The position numbers were made by a program, and so were the translations under genes. A DNA stretch of 64,000 bases from NCBI GenBank assembly GCA_037957365.1, contig JARHVA010006309.1, positions 673,501-737,500 on the forward strand. The letters are read 5' to 3'. Below are positions 1-12,400 of this stretch, one piece after another. Each line of letters opens with the position of its first letter. Within the stretch, counting starts at the first letter, position 1. The notes under the pieces were generated by a model that did no database searches, had not been told where the DNA came from, and was given only the letters and a program-made list of their open reading frames with translations. Source of the stretch: Torreya grandis. Taxonomy: Eukaryota > Streptophyta > Pinopsida > Cupressales > Taxaceae.

Positions 1-67
1 CAAAAAATATAATATGTCGAAAAATAAATAAGCATTCAAAATTTATAATAAAATATAAAATTCAGGT
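1..67. other. Window edge before family-B LTR
   Basis: AT-rich sequence with no coding signal. It ends at the TG that starts the long repeat at 68. The last 30 or so bases loosely resemble, in reverse complement, the sequence just outside the matching end of the LTR at 8232. This could mean it is the 3' end of a family-B internal region continuing upstream of the window. That is inference from a short, low-complexity match. Confidence 0.3.
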
Positions 68-3000
68 TGTATGCATTTCCATATTTAAATTTATTATATT
101 TTACCAAATACTACTTATGTTATCTATACTAGTATGGTCAATTTTATCATAAATACATGTTTCACTAGTTCCTTTCAAGTGTTCACATATTACTACTAGA
201 CTCATGTCCTCTACATATACTCAACATTGGCATATCACCCCTATTGGGGGCATCATACATAGCTTCAAGTTTTCTAGGTTATATCTTTTTATACTCTATA
301 TCATAGATTTAACATTGATTATATCTTGATATTGATCATCCTATGATACACTAAATGTTTGACAACTACTACCGATATAGACTCAACATATGAACATATT
401 TGCTTTTATATAGATTTGTACCACATACTTATGCATACCTTCATTTCTATGTTTTCTAGTTTATATATGATTGTGTCTCTTTGCTTCTAAATCTACTCAA
501 GGTAATTTGAATATGTCATTATTTTATGGATATAATCCAATTCCTTTCATTGTGTGTATATTTTGGACATGTTCCCATGTCCTTGTATGTGATTTTTGAT
601 TGTGTATGTGGACATTTTAACATGTCCTTCCATATGGAACTAAGTCAATATTGCTTTCTCTTTGCATATATGGATATTTGAACATGTCTTTGTATGTGTT
701 TTCTTTCTCAAACTTAGTGACATGTTCCCATGTCCATTGTATTATGGCCCCTTGGCCTACATTATGTGTCTCATGTGTTTGTATGTATACTTTCATGTAT
801 GCATCAAGGAAATGACACTTATCTATTTATTTTTTCTTTCACATCCGATTTATGATGCCCTAAGGGACCTCATGCATCTACCCTTCTTCCTTGGGTGCCT
901 TGATGGACATCATGCACCATCTCCCTAGGAAGATTAGTTAGATTATATCCAGTTTTTCTATTCATATACATTCTTACATTGTTATATCTATCTTGACAAC
1001 ATTGTGACTACTAAATCTAACATACATCATACATTACCAATTTATGTTCAGACTATTTTACATTATGATGTCTTATATCAACATCATATTTGTTTATCAT
1101 AAAATATCATATACTTTCATTATAACACACATGATGCATAGATTTTAATTTAAGGATAGTTATTACAAACATTCAAACAACTAGCATCAAAAGAGGGGCA
1201 TTTAAAAGGGTTTGTAATAGACATCAGGCCATTCTAGTGCACTCAGAACATATTTTTCACACACATACATAGATTATAAAGTGTAGACTCAAGAAAATAC
1301 AGTGAAATACAATCACACATAGATCAGTCTCATTTTTCCTAAGAAATAATATAATTTTTCAATAACATAGTACAATGGTATATAACATAGTGTGCTAATG
1401 GAAAATGGGACAATGATGTTGTCTAATAGCCCTAGACAAAAACTTCTAGAATTTTTAGAAAGGTACAATAGTTATAGTTTATATTTACATAGTCTTAGTC
1501 ACTGATTATAAAAAATGATCAGTATATACTTGGTTTTTACAAAAATTACATAGGTTTACTCAGATTGGGGGGATCATACATGACATAATCACTCCTATTT
1601 TAGTTCCATATATGCATAGACACATATTACTATGACTTAGTCTAGAATCCATATACATAAATATCAGAGTTAGGGGCATGTATGTGGCACATTGTTCTGA
1701 TATGTTTAATTTTTCACTAGTTGTCTTAGATAGAATGATAAATCCATGTAATTAACCACATCATATAGTCCAGATAACATAGACACCAATTTTCACCATT
1801 TTTTCACTAGGATCACACTAGATTGATGCCTCATTCTATGTGCAGTGATTGGCATTCCAAAATGGCCTAGATCCATTTTTAATTTTAATATTTTCCTTGT
1901 GGCCTAGATCCATCATACATATTTTTAGTTACATCACACAATTTTATCTTCAAATTTATCTACTACACATGCATAGGAAATGATAGAGTCATGACCCACT
2001 CTAGTTCTTAATCCACCTACATAAGGGGGTTGGATAACTCATCAATCCAATCCATGTTATTCATAGATCATGATCCACTAAATAGGGGTGGTAAATTATG
2101 GATTCAATTCTAACTTGAATTATTGATACACCCACATGTTAGGATTGGGCAAGCCATCATCCTAGTCTAATCTATTCATCACTTTGATCACCATTTACAT
2201 AAACATAGTATGTCACCTAGTTTTAGCATTAGTTCACATACCTAGTTAGGTGTATTCATTATTTTTCTCTTTCTCATCTCTTTACTCAATTTTGTCTTGG
2301 ATTTTTATGTTTCTTATGTAAGGACTGACTCATACATGTTTATTTCAAAGGACACACAATGGATCATAGTTCAAAGTCTCAGATCCACACTCATGGGCTT
2401 CAACTCTTGGGTAAGTCCAAGTAAATTTGTCTTTCATTTATCTTATTAATTTCACTTTGTTTCATTTTTAGAATAAAATGGGGAATTTAGTCATATAAAA
2501 TTTTCATTTAACACAATGAGTGTCACTTGAGAGCACCATATCCTTCTTATCCCTAAACCTCTCCTAAGGCCTCTCCTAATCCTTTTCTAGATTATATTTG
2601 CACTCAATTAATGCCCAAATATACCAAAAGGTACATTAGGCCATATCCTAGGCACTTAGGATCCTTTTTCACCTACTCTAACCACTTGGACAATAGTGCA
2701 ATGCTTTAGTCTATAGCACACTAACATATTGGCAAAGGGGTAATGTTATCAACCCTTAGCCTGATTTAACCCTAAAAAATATATTTATACTTTCTAATTC
2801 ATTTTAAGTTTATCGTAGACTTATTTCATGTCTCAATAGGATCCAAAACTTTATATGAAGACCACTCTTATTCATTTATCCACTAGATGGAAAATAGATG
2901 CAATTCTTATGATCAAACTCATAATTTTTTTTGAAAATCAAGGTCACTAATCCTTATTCTATTCTACTTATGCATACACCCATTTATAGTATCCTAAATA

Positions 3001-3688
3001 TTAGATTAATCAGGTTTATAGTCTCAATACACATCCAAAACATTAGTATTAGCATTCACGTGCACTTTCACCAACACTTAGATTGGGTGAACTACGTCAG
3101 GCTTGATCCCCTTTTAAGGTATTTATATGTAGTAAATGTTCAACACATGGGTTGTTGAGGTCATGTCCAACCTCACATAATAATTCCACTCTAACTATAC
3201 TTGTGTTACTCATAACTCTAATAAATAGGGAGGACTAGGGGTTCACATTGAAATTAGTCAAAATAGGTAATAGATAATGATTAGAGACTTAGTACCACAA
3301 ACATATGATTCTCAAAATAAGGCAAACATCCTTTTAAAAACTCATGGTCTTATATAATTAACGATAGTAACATGTCACACAATGACACTAGTGCAATTCA
3401 CTATTGGTAAAGGGACCATACTACTATTTAAAGAGGACCCTAACATATGTTTCTTATTGATGACATCCTATATTGTTCCTGTACCAATTTCTAGCCTTTT
3501 ATTTTTATACCATAGTCAATTTTATAAATAATTATTTGATTTTTAATTCATTAATATTATAGGCTATGTAAACAAATCAATTATATTAAAAATCAATGGT
3601 TATTGATATTACTATATTTAGTCCCTAATTTATATATTTAGCTCTCTATCTACATAGAGTTTTACAAGTTCTAAAAATATTTAAATCA
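68..3688 (+). repeat. Long LTR of retrotransposon family B, plus orientation
   Basis: This 3.6-kb stretch matches 4548-8232 in reverse complement along its whole length. Anchor pairs include 890-930 with 7330-7365, 2020-2060 with 6160-6200, and 3060-3180 with 5060-5180; paired coordinates sum to about 8230-8290 throughout, so the arms are colinear. It starts TGTATGCATTTCC and ends TTTAAATCA, giving the TG...CA ends of an LTR, and the match stops at both ends. The last 1.2 kb also matches 26802-28038 in reverse complement. Beyond 3688 there is no primer-binding site like that at 26791, so this is a 3' LTR or a solo LTR rather than a 5' LTR. Short reading frames inside it (for example 662-928) have no recognisable domain and are treated as chance. 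Confidence 0.75.
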
Positions 3689-4547
3689 TGCATGTGTATG
3701 AATTATTTGTAATTATTAAATTCATTTTAATTATTGTCAAAATAAATTACTCTAGTGATATATGGAGAAGATTAAGGTTAATTTATTTGACAATAAAATC
3801 AAAAATCACCTAGGAAAATTGTGTATCAGAAGGAAATGCCCTGAAATCATTCATTAAGTGTCAAAAAAAGTACCATAATATTCAAGTATATTTAAATAAA
3901 TACCCTTATAAGAATATTATATGTATATAAAGTCAAACCATACCATCATTTATCTTGAAACATCACACACTTGGTAAAAAATGTATTACATGACACAAAG
4001 TAGTGTACGATTTTTATTTTATGTTTTGTTTCTTAATGCATCTCTGTAGTAGTAGGCATAAGATATATAATGTATTTTGATATATATAATAGTAAATATC
4101 ACTATGGATTGAAATATTTTTTTGATACAATTATAAAAATGAACCGTGATCGATTTTTTCAGAAAGGTTTTTTATTATTTTGTAAAAGTTCCAAATCTAG
4201 GAATGAGACATCAATAATCAATAAAAAAAGGGAGAGTGGTGGATAATTACAAATGGTATAAAATATTTAATGATATAATGGATGCAATGTGTTGGCATTC
4301 TCCCAAAAAATAGATTTTCTGAAAGATGTTTAATGTTTATAAAAGGTAAGATTGGGAAAATGAAATAATGGCATGTCATGTCATCAAATTTAGTTAAATA
4401 AGCATTGTGTATAGTAATAATATGGATAAGGGTCATATAAAAATGGACACTTGAATTGAATAAAATCATATGGAGGTGTGTAAATATACCATAGGATGGA
4501 TTTAGACAAGGAAAAATATTTGGGGTTGGATACAAATATAAGGTAGT
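3689..4547. other. Spacer between two facing family-B LTRs
   Basis: An 859-bp AT-rich stretch separating the inverted LTR arms. It does not pair with either arm. A minus-strand open frame at 4218-4535 (105 codons, rich in Ile, His and Phe) has no domain I recognise. It begins just outside the end of the neighbouring LTR and may be chance in AT-rich DNA. If the LTRs belong to two separate insertions, this spacer is pre-insertion flanking DNA. Confidence 0.4.
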
Positions 4548-7500
4548 TGATTTAGGTATTAAGGGGATTATGGAATGTAAAACCCTAGTTTTCTAAAGTT
4601 TTGAAATAATAAATTAGAAACTAAATATATAATATTTACAAAATTTTTATTTTACAATAATTATATTGTCTATTTATTATATAAATAGTGAATAAATTAC
4701 AAGAGATGTACTTATTTGGAAAATGAATAACATTTATGTATTACAGACTCAAAACTAGTACATAGACTGTGAATAATGTCATGAATTGTAGACATGAGTT
4801 AAAAACCCTCTTAGATAGTAGTGTTGTCCTATGGATAGTAACACAATACGATAGTGTATTTTAGGGCATGGTATTTTCCTTTTGCAATCAAGGATAGTGA
4901 CCATCTATTTAGAGCTTCATTTGATCCTATGATACTCATGCCTAAGTTGATGAATGTTGGTTCACTATTTATTTCCTTTTTTCAACTTATATGTATGTGA
5001 AAACGTAGTCCTCCTTGTTTGTTAGGGTATAATATGATCTTAAGAATAAAAGAATTGAATTAGAAGGGTAGGTTGGATGTGACCTCAATAGCCCATGTGT
5101 TGAGTATTGCCTACATACCAATACCTCAAAAAGGGATCAATCCCAATGTACTTTTCCCAATCTAAGTGCTAGTGGAAGTTCAAGTGAATACTAGTATAAG
5201 TGTCACTTTAATTGATTTTAGTGTGACTTGAGACTATAAAAATGAGTAATATGAGTTTTAGGATTTTTTAGATGAGTGTATATATAAGAAGAGTAGAATA
5301 AGGATCAATGACCTTTATTTACACAACTATTTCTGAGTTTTTTAATGAGTATTTGCATCTAATTTAGATGTAGTGGATAAGTGGTTGATAGTGGTTTATA
5401 TATAATTTTTAGTGCTTTTTAAGATGTGAATTAGATCTAGGTGAACCCTAAGAATGATTTTGGAATGAAAAGATATTAGTTGGGACAATGGGGAGTAAAA
5501 TAATAACAACATGGTCCCTAAGTCACTAACACAATGTGTTGGTGTCTAGAGGGTCATGTTAATGTCCAAGTGGCATAATATAGTGAAAAATGAGACTAGG
5601 TGCCTAGTGGATGGAATAATTATATAGGAAAATGTTGGAGTTGCATAAAATCTAAAAAATGATCAAGAGAGGCCCTAAGATAGGTCTAGGGATAAGGTAG
5701 AATAATGTGGTCTCAAGTGACACTCATTACACTTAAATGAAATTTTAGATGACTAAATCCCCCCCCCCCCCTCTTTATTATATAAATGTAACAAAGTGAT
5801 ATGACTATGATAAAGGAAAATAAATGTACCTAGAATTATCTAAGAAGTGAAGCCTGTGAATCTGGGTCTGAGTCTACACTGCATGCTCTATTACATGTCC
5901 TACAATTTAAACATGAAGGAATAAATGCTTAATAAATATATAAAAAACAAAATACATAAATTAGAGAGATAAGGAGAGAGAGGAAAGGAATTAATACACC
6001 TAATTAGGTACATGAACCAATGTTAAAACTTAGTGACATCCTTTATGTGTGTAGATGGTGATCAAATGGTGAATTAATCCTCATCTATGGGTGGATTAAT
6101 AAATCAAACTAGACTTAACTCCATCATTTCCAACCCCCACTTGGCTGAATATAATCTGTGAATACCTTAGATTGGATTGATGGTTTGTCTAACCCTCCTA
6201 TGTAGGTGGCTCAAGAATGCAAGTAGGCTATTACTCCACAATTTCCTACCCATGTGTAGTAGATGCATATTTAAATAAAACTATGTAATTGATCTAAAGT
6301 TATGTTATGTAACTAAACCTATGTAGGATGGTTCTGGGGCTAGTTGTAAACTCTAAAATGAAAATTATCTTAGGGACCACTCGGGAACTTGAGTATGTAG
6401 CTAAGTGACTAGTCAGTAATGCCAATGACTGCAAATGGAAAAAGGAATCAATCTAGTGTAAAACTAGTGAAAATAGTGTCTAGAGTAACAACTTGGGTAA
6501 TGCAATGGAGTTCCCATTCCATCTGAGAGTACTGATGTCAAATTGAACATATAGTAACAATGTGTCATGTGCATGCCCCCAAATCTAATATTTATGCATA
6601 TGGATTATGTAATAAGCAATAATAATTTATGTCTAAGTATATAAAAATTAAATAGGAGTGATCATGTCACACATGATCCCCCAATATGAGAAAACCTATG
6701 TAATTTTATGTATAACTAAGCATAAACTAAGCATATTGATAACTTGAGGATGAAACTATTTAAAACCTAAACTATACCTAATATACTTTTCTATAAATTC
6801 TATAATTTTCTATTTCTATGGCTAATAGATTGTACCACGATCCTTTTTACAATAACACACTACACTATTGTGCTCTATACTATAGTATTTACCAACTATG
6901 TTATTACTATGAAAAATGAAAATACTTTTATGTGACTATTTTTCACTATATTTTCCCAAATCTAGGCTCTATAATATGTGTCTATCTATTGAAAAATAAT
7001 GTTTTTAGTGAATTAAGATGGAATGATCCCTATAAAAAACCCCTATAAATTCCCCCTCTTTCAATGGGAGTTTTTGAACCTCTATAATAACTTCCCTCAA
7101 AATAAGAGTTATTCATCATCCTATGTGTTAGATTTAAAACCTATGATAACTATGTTATAAATCAATATAATCTATATACATGATAATAGAATGTAAAAAT
7201 AAACTGAGAGTAGGTTGGTAATATATTAAACATGTTACATAAAAAATTTAAAAGGTTTTCAAGAAAGATAGAATAATGTAATGATGTATATGAATAGTAA
7301 ATCTAAGTATACTTTGAGTAACTACCTAGGGGGATGGGGCATGATGTCCATCAAGGCATCGAAGGAGGAAATATAGATGCATGATTTCCCTCATATAATC
7401 AAAAAATTATGTGTGTAATAAGCAAGAGACAAGTGTCATGTCCATGTTCCATACATGAAATCATACATACAAACACATGATGAACACAAAGTAGGCTAAG

Positions 7501-8232
7501 GGGCCATAATACAAGGCACATGAACACAAGTCAGTAAGTCTAAGAAAGATAAAACATAAAAGGGCATGTTTTAATGTACTTATATGCATAGATAAATTAA
7601 GGTTGGATTAGATGCACATGGAAACACATGTTCAAATGTTTACATGCATAATCAATAAGGCACACACAAGGGCATGGACACATATCCAAAGTATACACAC
7701 AATGAAAATAATTGGACTAGATCCATATAGCAATGGCATATTAAAATTCCCTCAAATAGAAGTAGATTCAAGGATATAATAAAATTTAAACTAATAAAGT
7801 AATAAAAGAGAGTGTTCATAAGAATGTGGTATAAATTTGTATAAGAACAAATATGTAAATAAGATGAATCTATAGTAGTGGTAGTCAAAAAAAGAATAGT
7901 GTAGTAAAGGATGATTAATATCAAGATATAATCAACATTAAATTTATGATATAAGGTATAGAAATAGGTAACCTAGTAAATGAAAAACTATGTAGCATGA
8001 TGGCCATAGTGAGATAAAGTATCAAAGTTGAATCTATGTATTTGTATGTTCCCCTAATGGGTAGATAGTACCAAATTTGGATTTATGTAGAGGACCTGAG
8101 TCCCTTAATGATTTACAAAAAATCAAAGAGAATAAATGAATCATGTATGTATGATAAAACTATTTAGAATAATATATATCACATATGTATTACTTGTTTA
8201 ATATAAGGAATGTAAACATGGAAATTCATACA
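4548..8232 (-). repeat. 3' LTR of element B (minus orientation)
   Basis: A 3.7-kb repeat matching 68-3688 inverted, and matching 26802-28038 directly over 4548-5755. On the minus strand it begins TGTATGAATTTCC at 8232 and ends CTAAATCA at 4548. The sequence entering it, from higher coordinates, is the B internal region with the protease remnant, so it sits where the 3' LTR should be. No primer-binding site follows its end, unlike the copy ending at 26802. Divergence between copies is high, with many transitions and small indels, indicating old age. Short frames within it, such as 7652-7924, are treated as chance. Confidence 0.7.
5759..5771. repeat. Poly-C run inside the B LTR
   Basis: Thirteen consecutive C residues in otherwise AT-rich DNA. 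It lies exactly where the similarity to the third LTR copy (26802-28038) ends. The inverted copy at 68-3688 does not have it, having only a short GGGG at about 2480. It is probably a local slippage expansion. Confidence 0.8.
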
Positions 8233-8929
8233 ATCTAGAAACTTTATTTTCTTTGAAAATATTTTATTATTTTTTATATATTTGGAATTATTATATTATT
8301 TTTATTTTCTACGTATATAATATATGAACAATATAAATGAATATTAAACTATAAACAAGGATCAAATTAATATAAACTATGTACAATTAGAGAGTAGCAT
8401 ACAAACCAATGAGCCTCATAAGAGAGTCACTATCAAGCTGTGTTGTATCAAATAAGGGTAAAGGGACCAACCATGCCATGTCAGGAGATATCTGAGATAT
8501 ATGAATCAAATTTATTATTAACCTATAGATAAAATTACCTATTAATTTGGTGTATTAATATGCAAAGATAATTGAATATACATGTGAACTATGCTGTTCT
8601 TAGAGACCCATCTAGTAGAAGATGACTAACATGAGTGCCCTATTTTATAACACTAATCAAGATGATAATGAGGTAGAGAGAGGATATATATAATCCACAA
8701 CATAACTATTATGTAGGGGTATCTCTAATATATGTCTTTGTGAGAGAGTATGTGTACATGGCAATGCCATAGGAGTGGACCTCACCTGCATTGGTGTTGC
8801 AACTGAGATGAAAGGTGTGATAACAAAAACATTATGTGGAAAAATATCTAGTAGCTATTGCATAAATTTATATAGAATAGGTAAGGGGTACTCATACGTA
8901 ATTCCATTAACTATAACCACCTGATTAAC
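8233..8929 (-). other. Element B internal region after the protease
   Basis: Minus-strand sequence between the protease remnant and the 3' LTR. Fragments rich in Pro, Leu and Ser can be read in shifting frames, but no RT, RNase H or integrase motif was found. A purine-rich stretch just outside the LTR (revcomp of about 8240-8255) could be a degenerate polypurine tract. At about 700 bp it is far too short to hold the roughly 4 kb of pol expected in an autonomous Tat element. Confidence 0.45.
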
Positions 8930-9223
8930 ATGTATATATTTAACACATCTATGTATGGTGGATGTGATAGCCCAAAGTTATTGTATCCAAGGCTTACCTA
9001 ATAACATGTCAAATGTGTTGGCATTAATAACCATTAATAATATTGTGTCTATGTGTTTGAGACTAACCTATAATGGAATTAATATCTCCCTAATAGCTAT
9101 ATATACATGGAAACTAAAGCCATGAATAATTATATATGCTTGAGAAATATCCTTCTCTGAAAAACCTATGTGTTATATAAGTGTAATAGTACACATGTTT
9201 AAAATTGACCTATTGTTAACCAT
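8930..9223 (-). pseudogene. Retroviral-type aspartic protease remnant of element B
   Basis: The minus strand reads, with in-frame stops, a plant Ty3/gypsy protease. Near the start VNNRSILNM stands where these proteases have the active-site core D-x-G-S followed by LN. A hydrophobic flap-like region follows, then DMLLGKPWI, matching the conserved LLGRPWI box of Tat-type elements, and then STIH at the position of the usual STLHQ. The catalytic Asp is replaced by Asn and the Gly by Arg, both explicable as G-to-A changes, so the enzyme would be inactive even without the stops. In life the protease would cut the Gag-Pol polyprotein inside virus-like particles. Family assignment is firm; the limits are approximate. 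Confidence 0.72.
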
Positions 9224-9446
9224 GACACTCTAAATAGGGTGATTATCAATTTAATATTATTTAAAATTTGCATAGAGATGTAATTTATCATCGACAATCT
9301 CTTATTTTTAGAAAGTGATTAGAGGTCTAGTTGTAATTGTAGTATGGTACACACCAATGATATTATTAAGAGAGTGTTTTTCCATTGTATGATTACATGA
9401 TGGTGGTGGTGTACTAATAAGTATAGTGAACACCTAAATTTCATGT
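9224..9446 (-). other. Element B gag-protease linker, left of the A insertion
   Basis: Minus-strand sequence leading into the protease, with low-complexity Pro/Thr/His-rich potential coding and no named domain. It ends at the TG of element A's 5' LTR at 9447; the continuation is at 24998. I could not see a convincing 5-bp target duplication across the two flanks, which is unsurprising at this level of decay. Confidence 0.45.
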
Positions 9447-12400
9447 TGTTGGTTCCCAAATACATTGTCCACATAAGCAAGGGGCCCTCTTTGGAAAAGG
9501 GAGCCAACGTGGAGGTCCTAGTCTACATGTGGCACTTAAGGGAGACATATAGCGTATAAAAAACCCATGCCAATTGATGAGTTCCATGTGGGAAGGGTAA
9601 GAAATAAAATTAATTTAGAAATTTTTAATGCTTGGGGGATAAAATTTATATAATAATGGAATTTTAAGGTCAATATGCAACTTTGATCGATTTTCAAATG
9701 GAGTTTAAAAAACTAGTGGGGATTTTGGTGGACAATGCAATAACACTTTGCACTTTCAAATTGAAAAGTATGTGTTGACCTCTAGATCCCAATAGAAAAT
9801 AGTAGGTGGGAAAATAAATGGGGAAAACAATTTCATAATGTAGTTCTAAAAAGTGCAAATTGTAAAATTCTAAATAGTCTCTAACACCCACAACACACCA
9901 TGTAGAATCACATTGCAGAGAAATGAAGTAGAGGTGCAACTTGGAAAATTTTATAACTTGAAATGTGTGTATCGACTTATATATTCTAACATAAATAGAT
10001 AGTGGGAAGGTCAAGAATAAAAATAAATTCTTCAAATCATAACTTACAAATTGTTTGTTGACCTTCCAAGTTTGTAGCACTAAAATTGCACCTGTAGGAA
10101 GTTGAAAATCCCTCCAAAGGGGACAAAAATGTGTCTTTTATTGGTAAAATAGTGTTGGAGTTGAATGTTCTAGATGTTGTTGCATTTTTTTGACATGTAC
10201 TATAGGAGGAATATATTTTTTGTGAAGTGTGGTTTTATTTATTAAAATTCCCATGGTGAAAATAAAAATTTCTTTAGTGTTTGGCATTGGGTAAATGGGG
10301 ATAGTAGTTTTCCCCTTAAATGGATGCCTACATGATGTATATGGAGGAAAATACCCTTGAAAATTTTAATCTAATTTAAAGCTCATTATTAAAGAGGATC
10401 CATTTTGGTATGGTTAGAAGGTAGTCAGGTCATCAAATTGAGGAAATCAGGTACCAAAAAATGAGTGGGATGAAAATATCTTCTTAGAGTTTCTCAACAT
10501 GTTTTCAATGGATATGGGGCTTCTACAACAAGCTAAGAAATTTCCAAGAGGTAAATATGTGAAAGGTGTAGTTGGCAAGTGGAAAAAAAAGAGATAAATC
10601 ATGAATTGAAAAAGGAGAATATTCTATAGCAAAAAGAGTAAAAATATTATGAAAAGGAAGAAGTCAAGAGAAAAGATTGTGCGTCATAGAAGCAAGATAT
10701 AATCATGGGTTGTTTTCTTCATAGGTAAGAAATTCTCCCAAAGGTCTTGAAAATGGGGTTACTAAGGGAAAAGTAGAAAATAATACCTTTAATTAAGATA
10801 GATAAACATTGATTTTGGTTATTGTGATCATGGATCAAATATTATTGTAATGTTGTAAAAAGATGCAAGAAGAAAATCTTCTATGATTGTACTTCACAGC
10901 TTGGCATAATATTAATGATTTAGCCTTTGTAAAAGGGAATATATGTTTGGATGTGAATTTAAAACCAATATTTTTATTAATTAATTAACTTTGGCTACAA
11001 CGTGCATGAATAATAGGTGAAGGCTCACAATAAAGGCCATCTCTAAGAAACAAGGGGTTGATTAGTAATTTTATTGAAGATGTAAATGAGTTCAAGCCAA
11101 ATAATCTTCTCAATGAAATTGATGAAAAAGGTTTGAATTTTGTCATGTCATACCATGATGGTAATTATAACTACCTTAAGCATATATGGTTACAAAGTAA
11201 ATGGAGGAAACTTTTGAAGTTTCAGAAGCATCATAGGCTAGATTATTATGTTACTTTCTCAAAGAAACATTATGTTGTTGGACCTCAATATCCTTTCAAT
11301 AAAGATTATGTTGTTAGAAGATGAGATTTATAGATGAAAATATAGATAGGTTTCTATGTTGATGTATCAAATAGATAAATATTTGGCTTATATAAATATC
11401 TTATATAGGGTGATTTGTTAAACTAGGTTTAATGATTGACCAGGTGGAGTTACCAAGCAAGAAAACAATATGAAAAGAACAAGTCTTCAAAATTCAAGTT
11501 GAAATATTTGGTCTATCCTCCCAATCCCACCTATGAACTAAACATATGTAAAGTTGATTCCAATGGAGTTCTTCAAGATTTTTCAAGGAGGAATGAAATT
11601 TTTCATTTTTGGAAATGTTCAAATTGTAAATTACACTCAGATCTCCCAAACCCACCATCTAACATAATGTCAACATGAGGGGATTCAAATCAAAAATTTC
11701 AAATCTAATTATAATTTTGAATTTTTTCAAATTGTAAATTTTACTTAAATTTCCCAAGTCCACGGGGGATGTTTTGAAGGGAACTGCAACTCAAGAATGC
11801 AAGTTGTGAAATTACAAAATGCAATTTACACTTGAAGTTTCGAAGTCTATAGGGAAAATTTTGAAGGGACCTACAAATCCAAAATTCATGTTTTGAAATT
11901 GAAAATATTAAATTTCACTTGAATTTCTGAACTCCATGAGGAGACCTTTGAGTGGAACTCCAATTGCAAATTACATATTGCAAAATTGCAAATTGCAAAG
12001 TTACAATTGAGCTCTGGATCCCTATCATACAAAGGAAGTATAAAATTAAAAATGGAACCCAAAGTTCCCCATAAGGATAAAAAGTGAAAACTAATTCACT
12101 TAAGCATTAAAAAGGTTTGGTATCAACCCTAAAAGGTTCAAAAGAAAAAAAGCATATATGAAAAAGGCATGTTGAAGTCCAAAGGTGAAAAAGGTAAAAT
12201 GTGTTAAGTCTTGCATATTTTTATGTGTTGATAGCTTCAAATGCCTCCATAGAATGAATGTTTTGGGGTTTTGAGAGTATGGTGGGTCATTTAAAAGCAT
12301 ATAATTCAAATGGTCAGAGACCTAGAGTATTCCAATGTCATCAATACAAGGCCAAGGGTGATCTTTAACATGCACAACAGGAAGGTTAGTTGTCCAGGAG

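Noticed and set aside
4560..4575. Purine-rich AAGGGGATTATGGAA before TGTAAAAC, at first read as a polypurine tract starting a plus-strand 1.2-kb LTR
   Set aside because: The same block is shared by all copies ending there, the similarity continues to TGATTTAG at 4548 and 26802, and the internal domains on either side are minus-strand. It is LTR sequence in a minus-oriented 3.6-kb LTR.
9694..10080. 128-codon minus frame
   Set aside because: It lies inside the A 5' LTR on the antisense strand, and the 3' LTR copy of the same sequence is broken (only 20726-20914 open).
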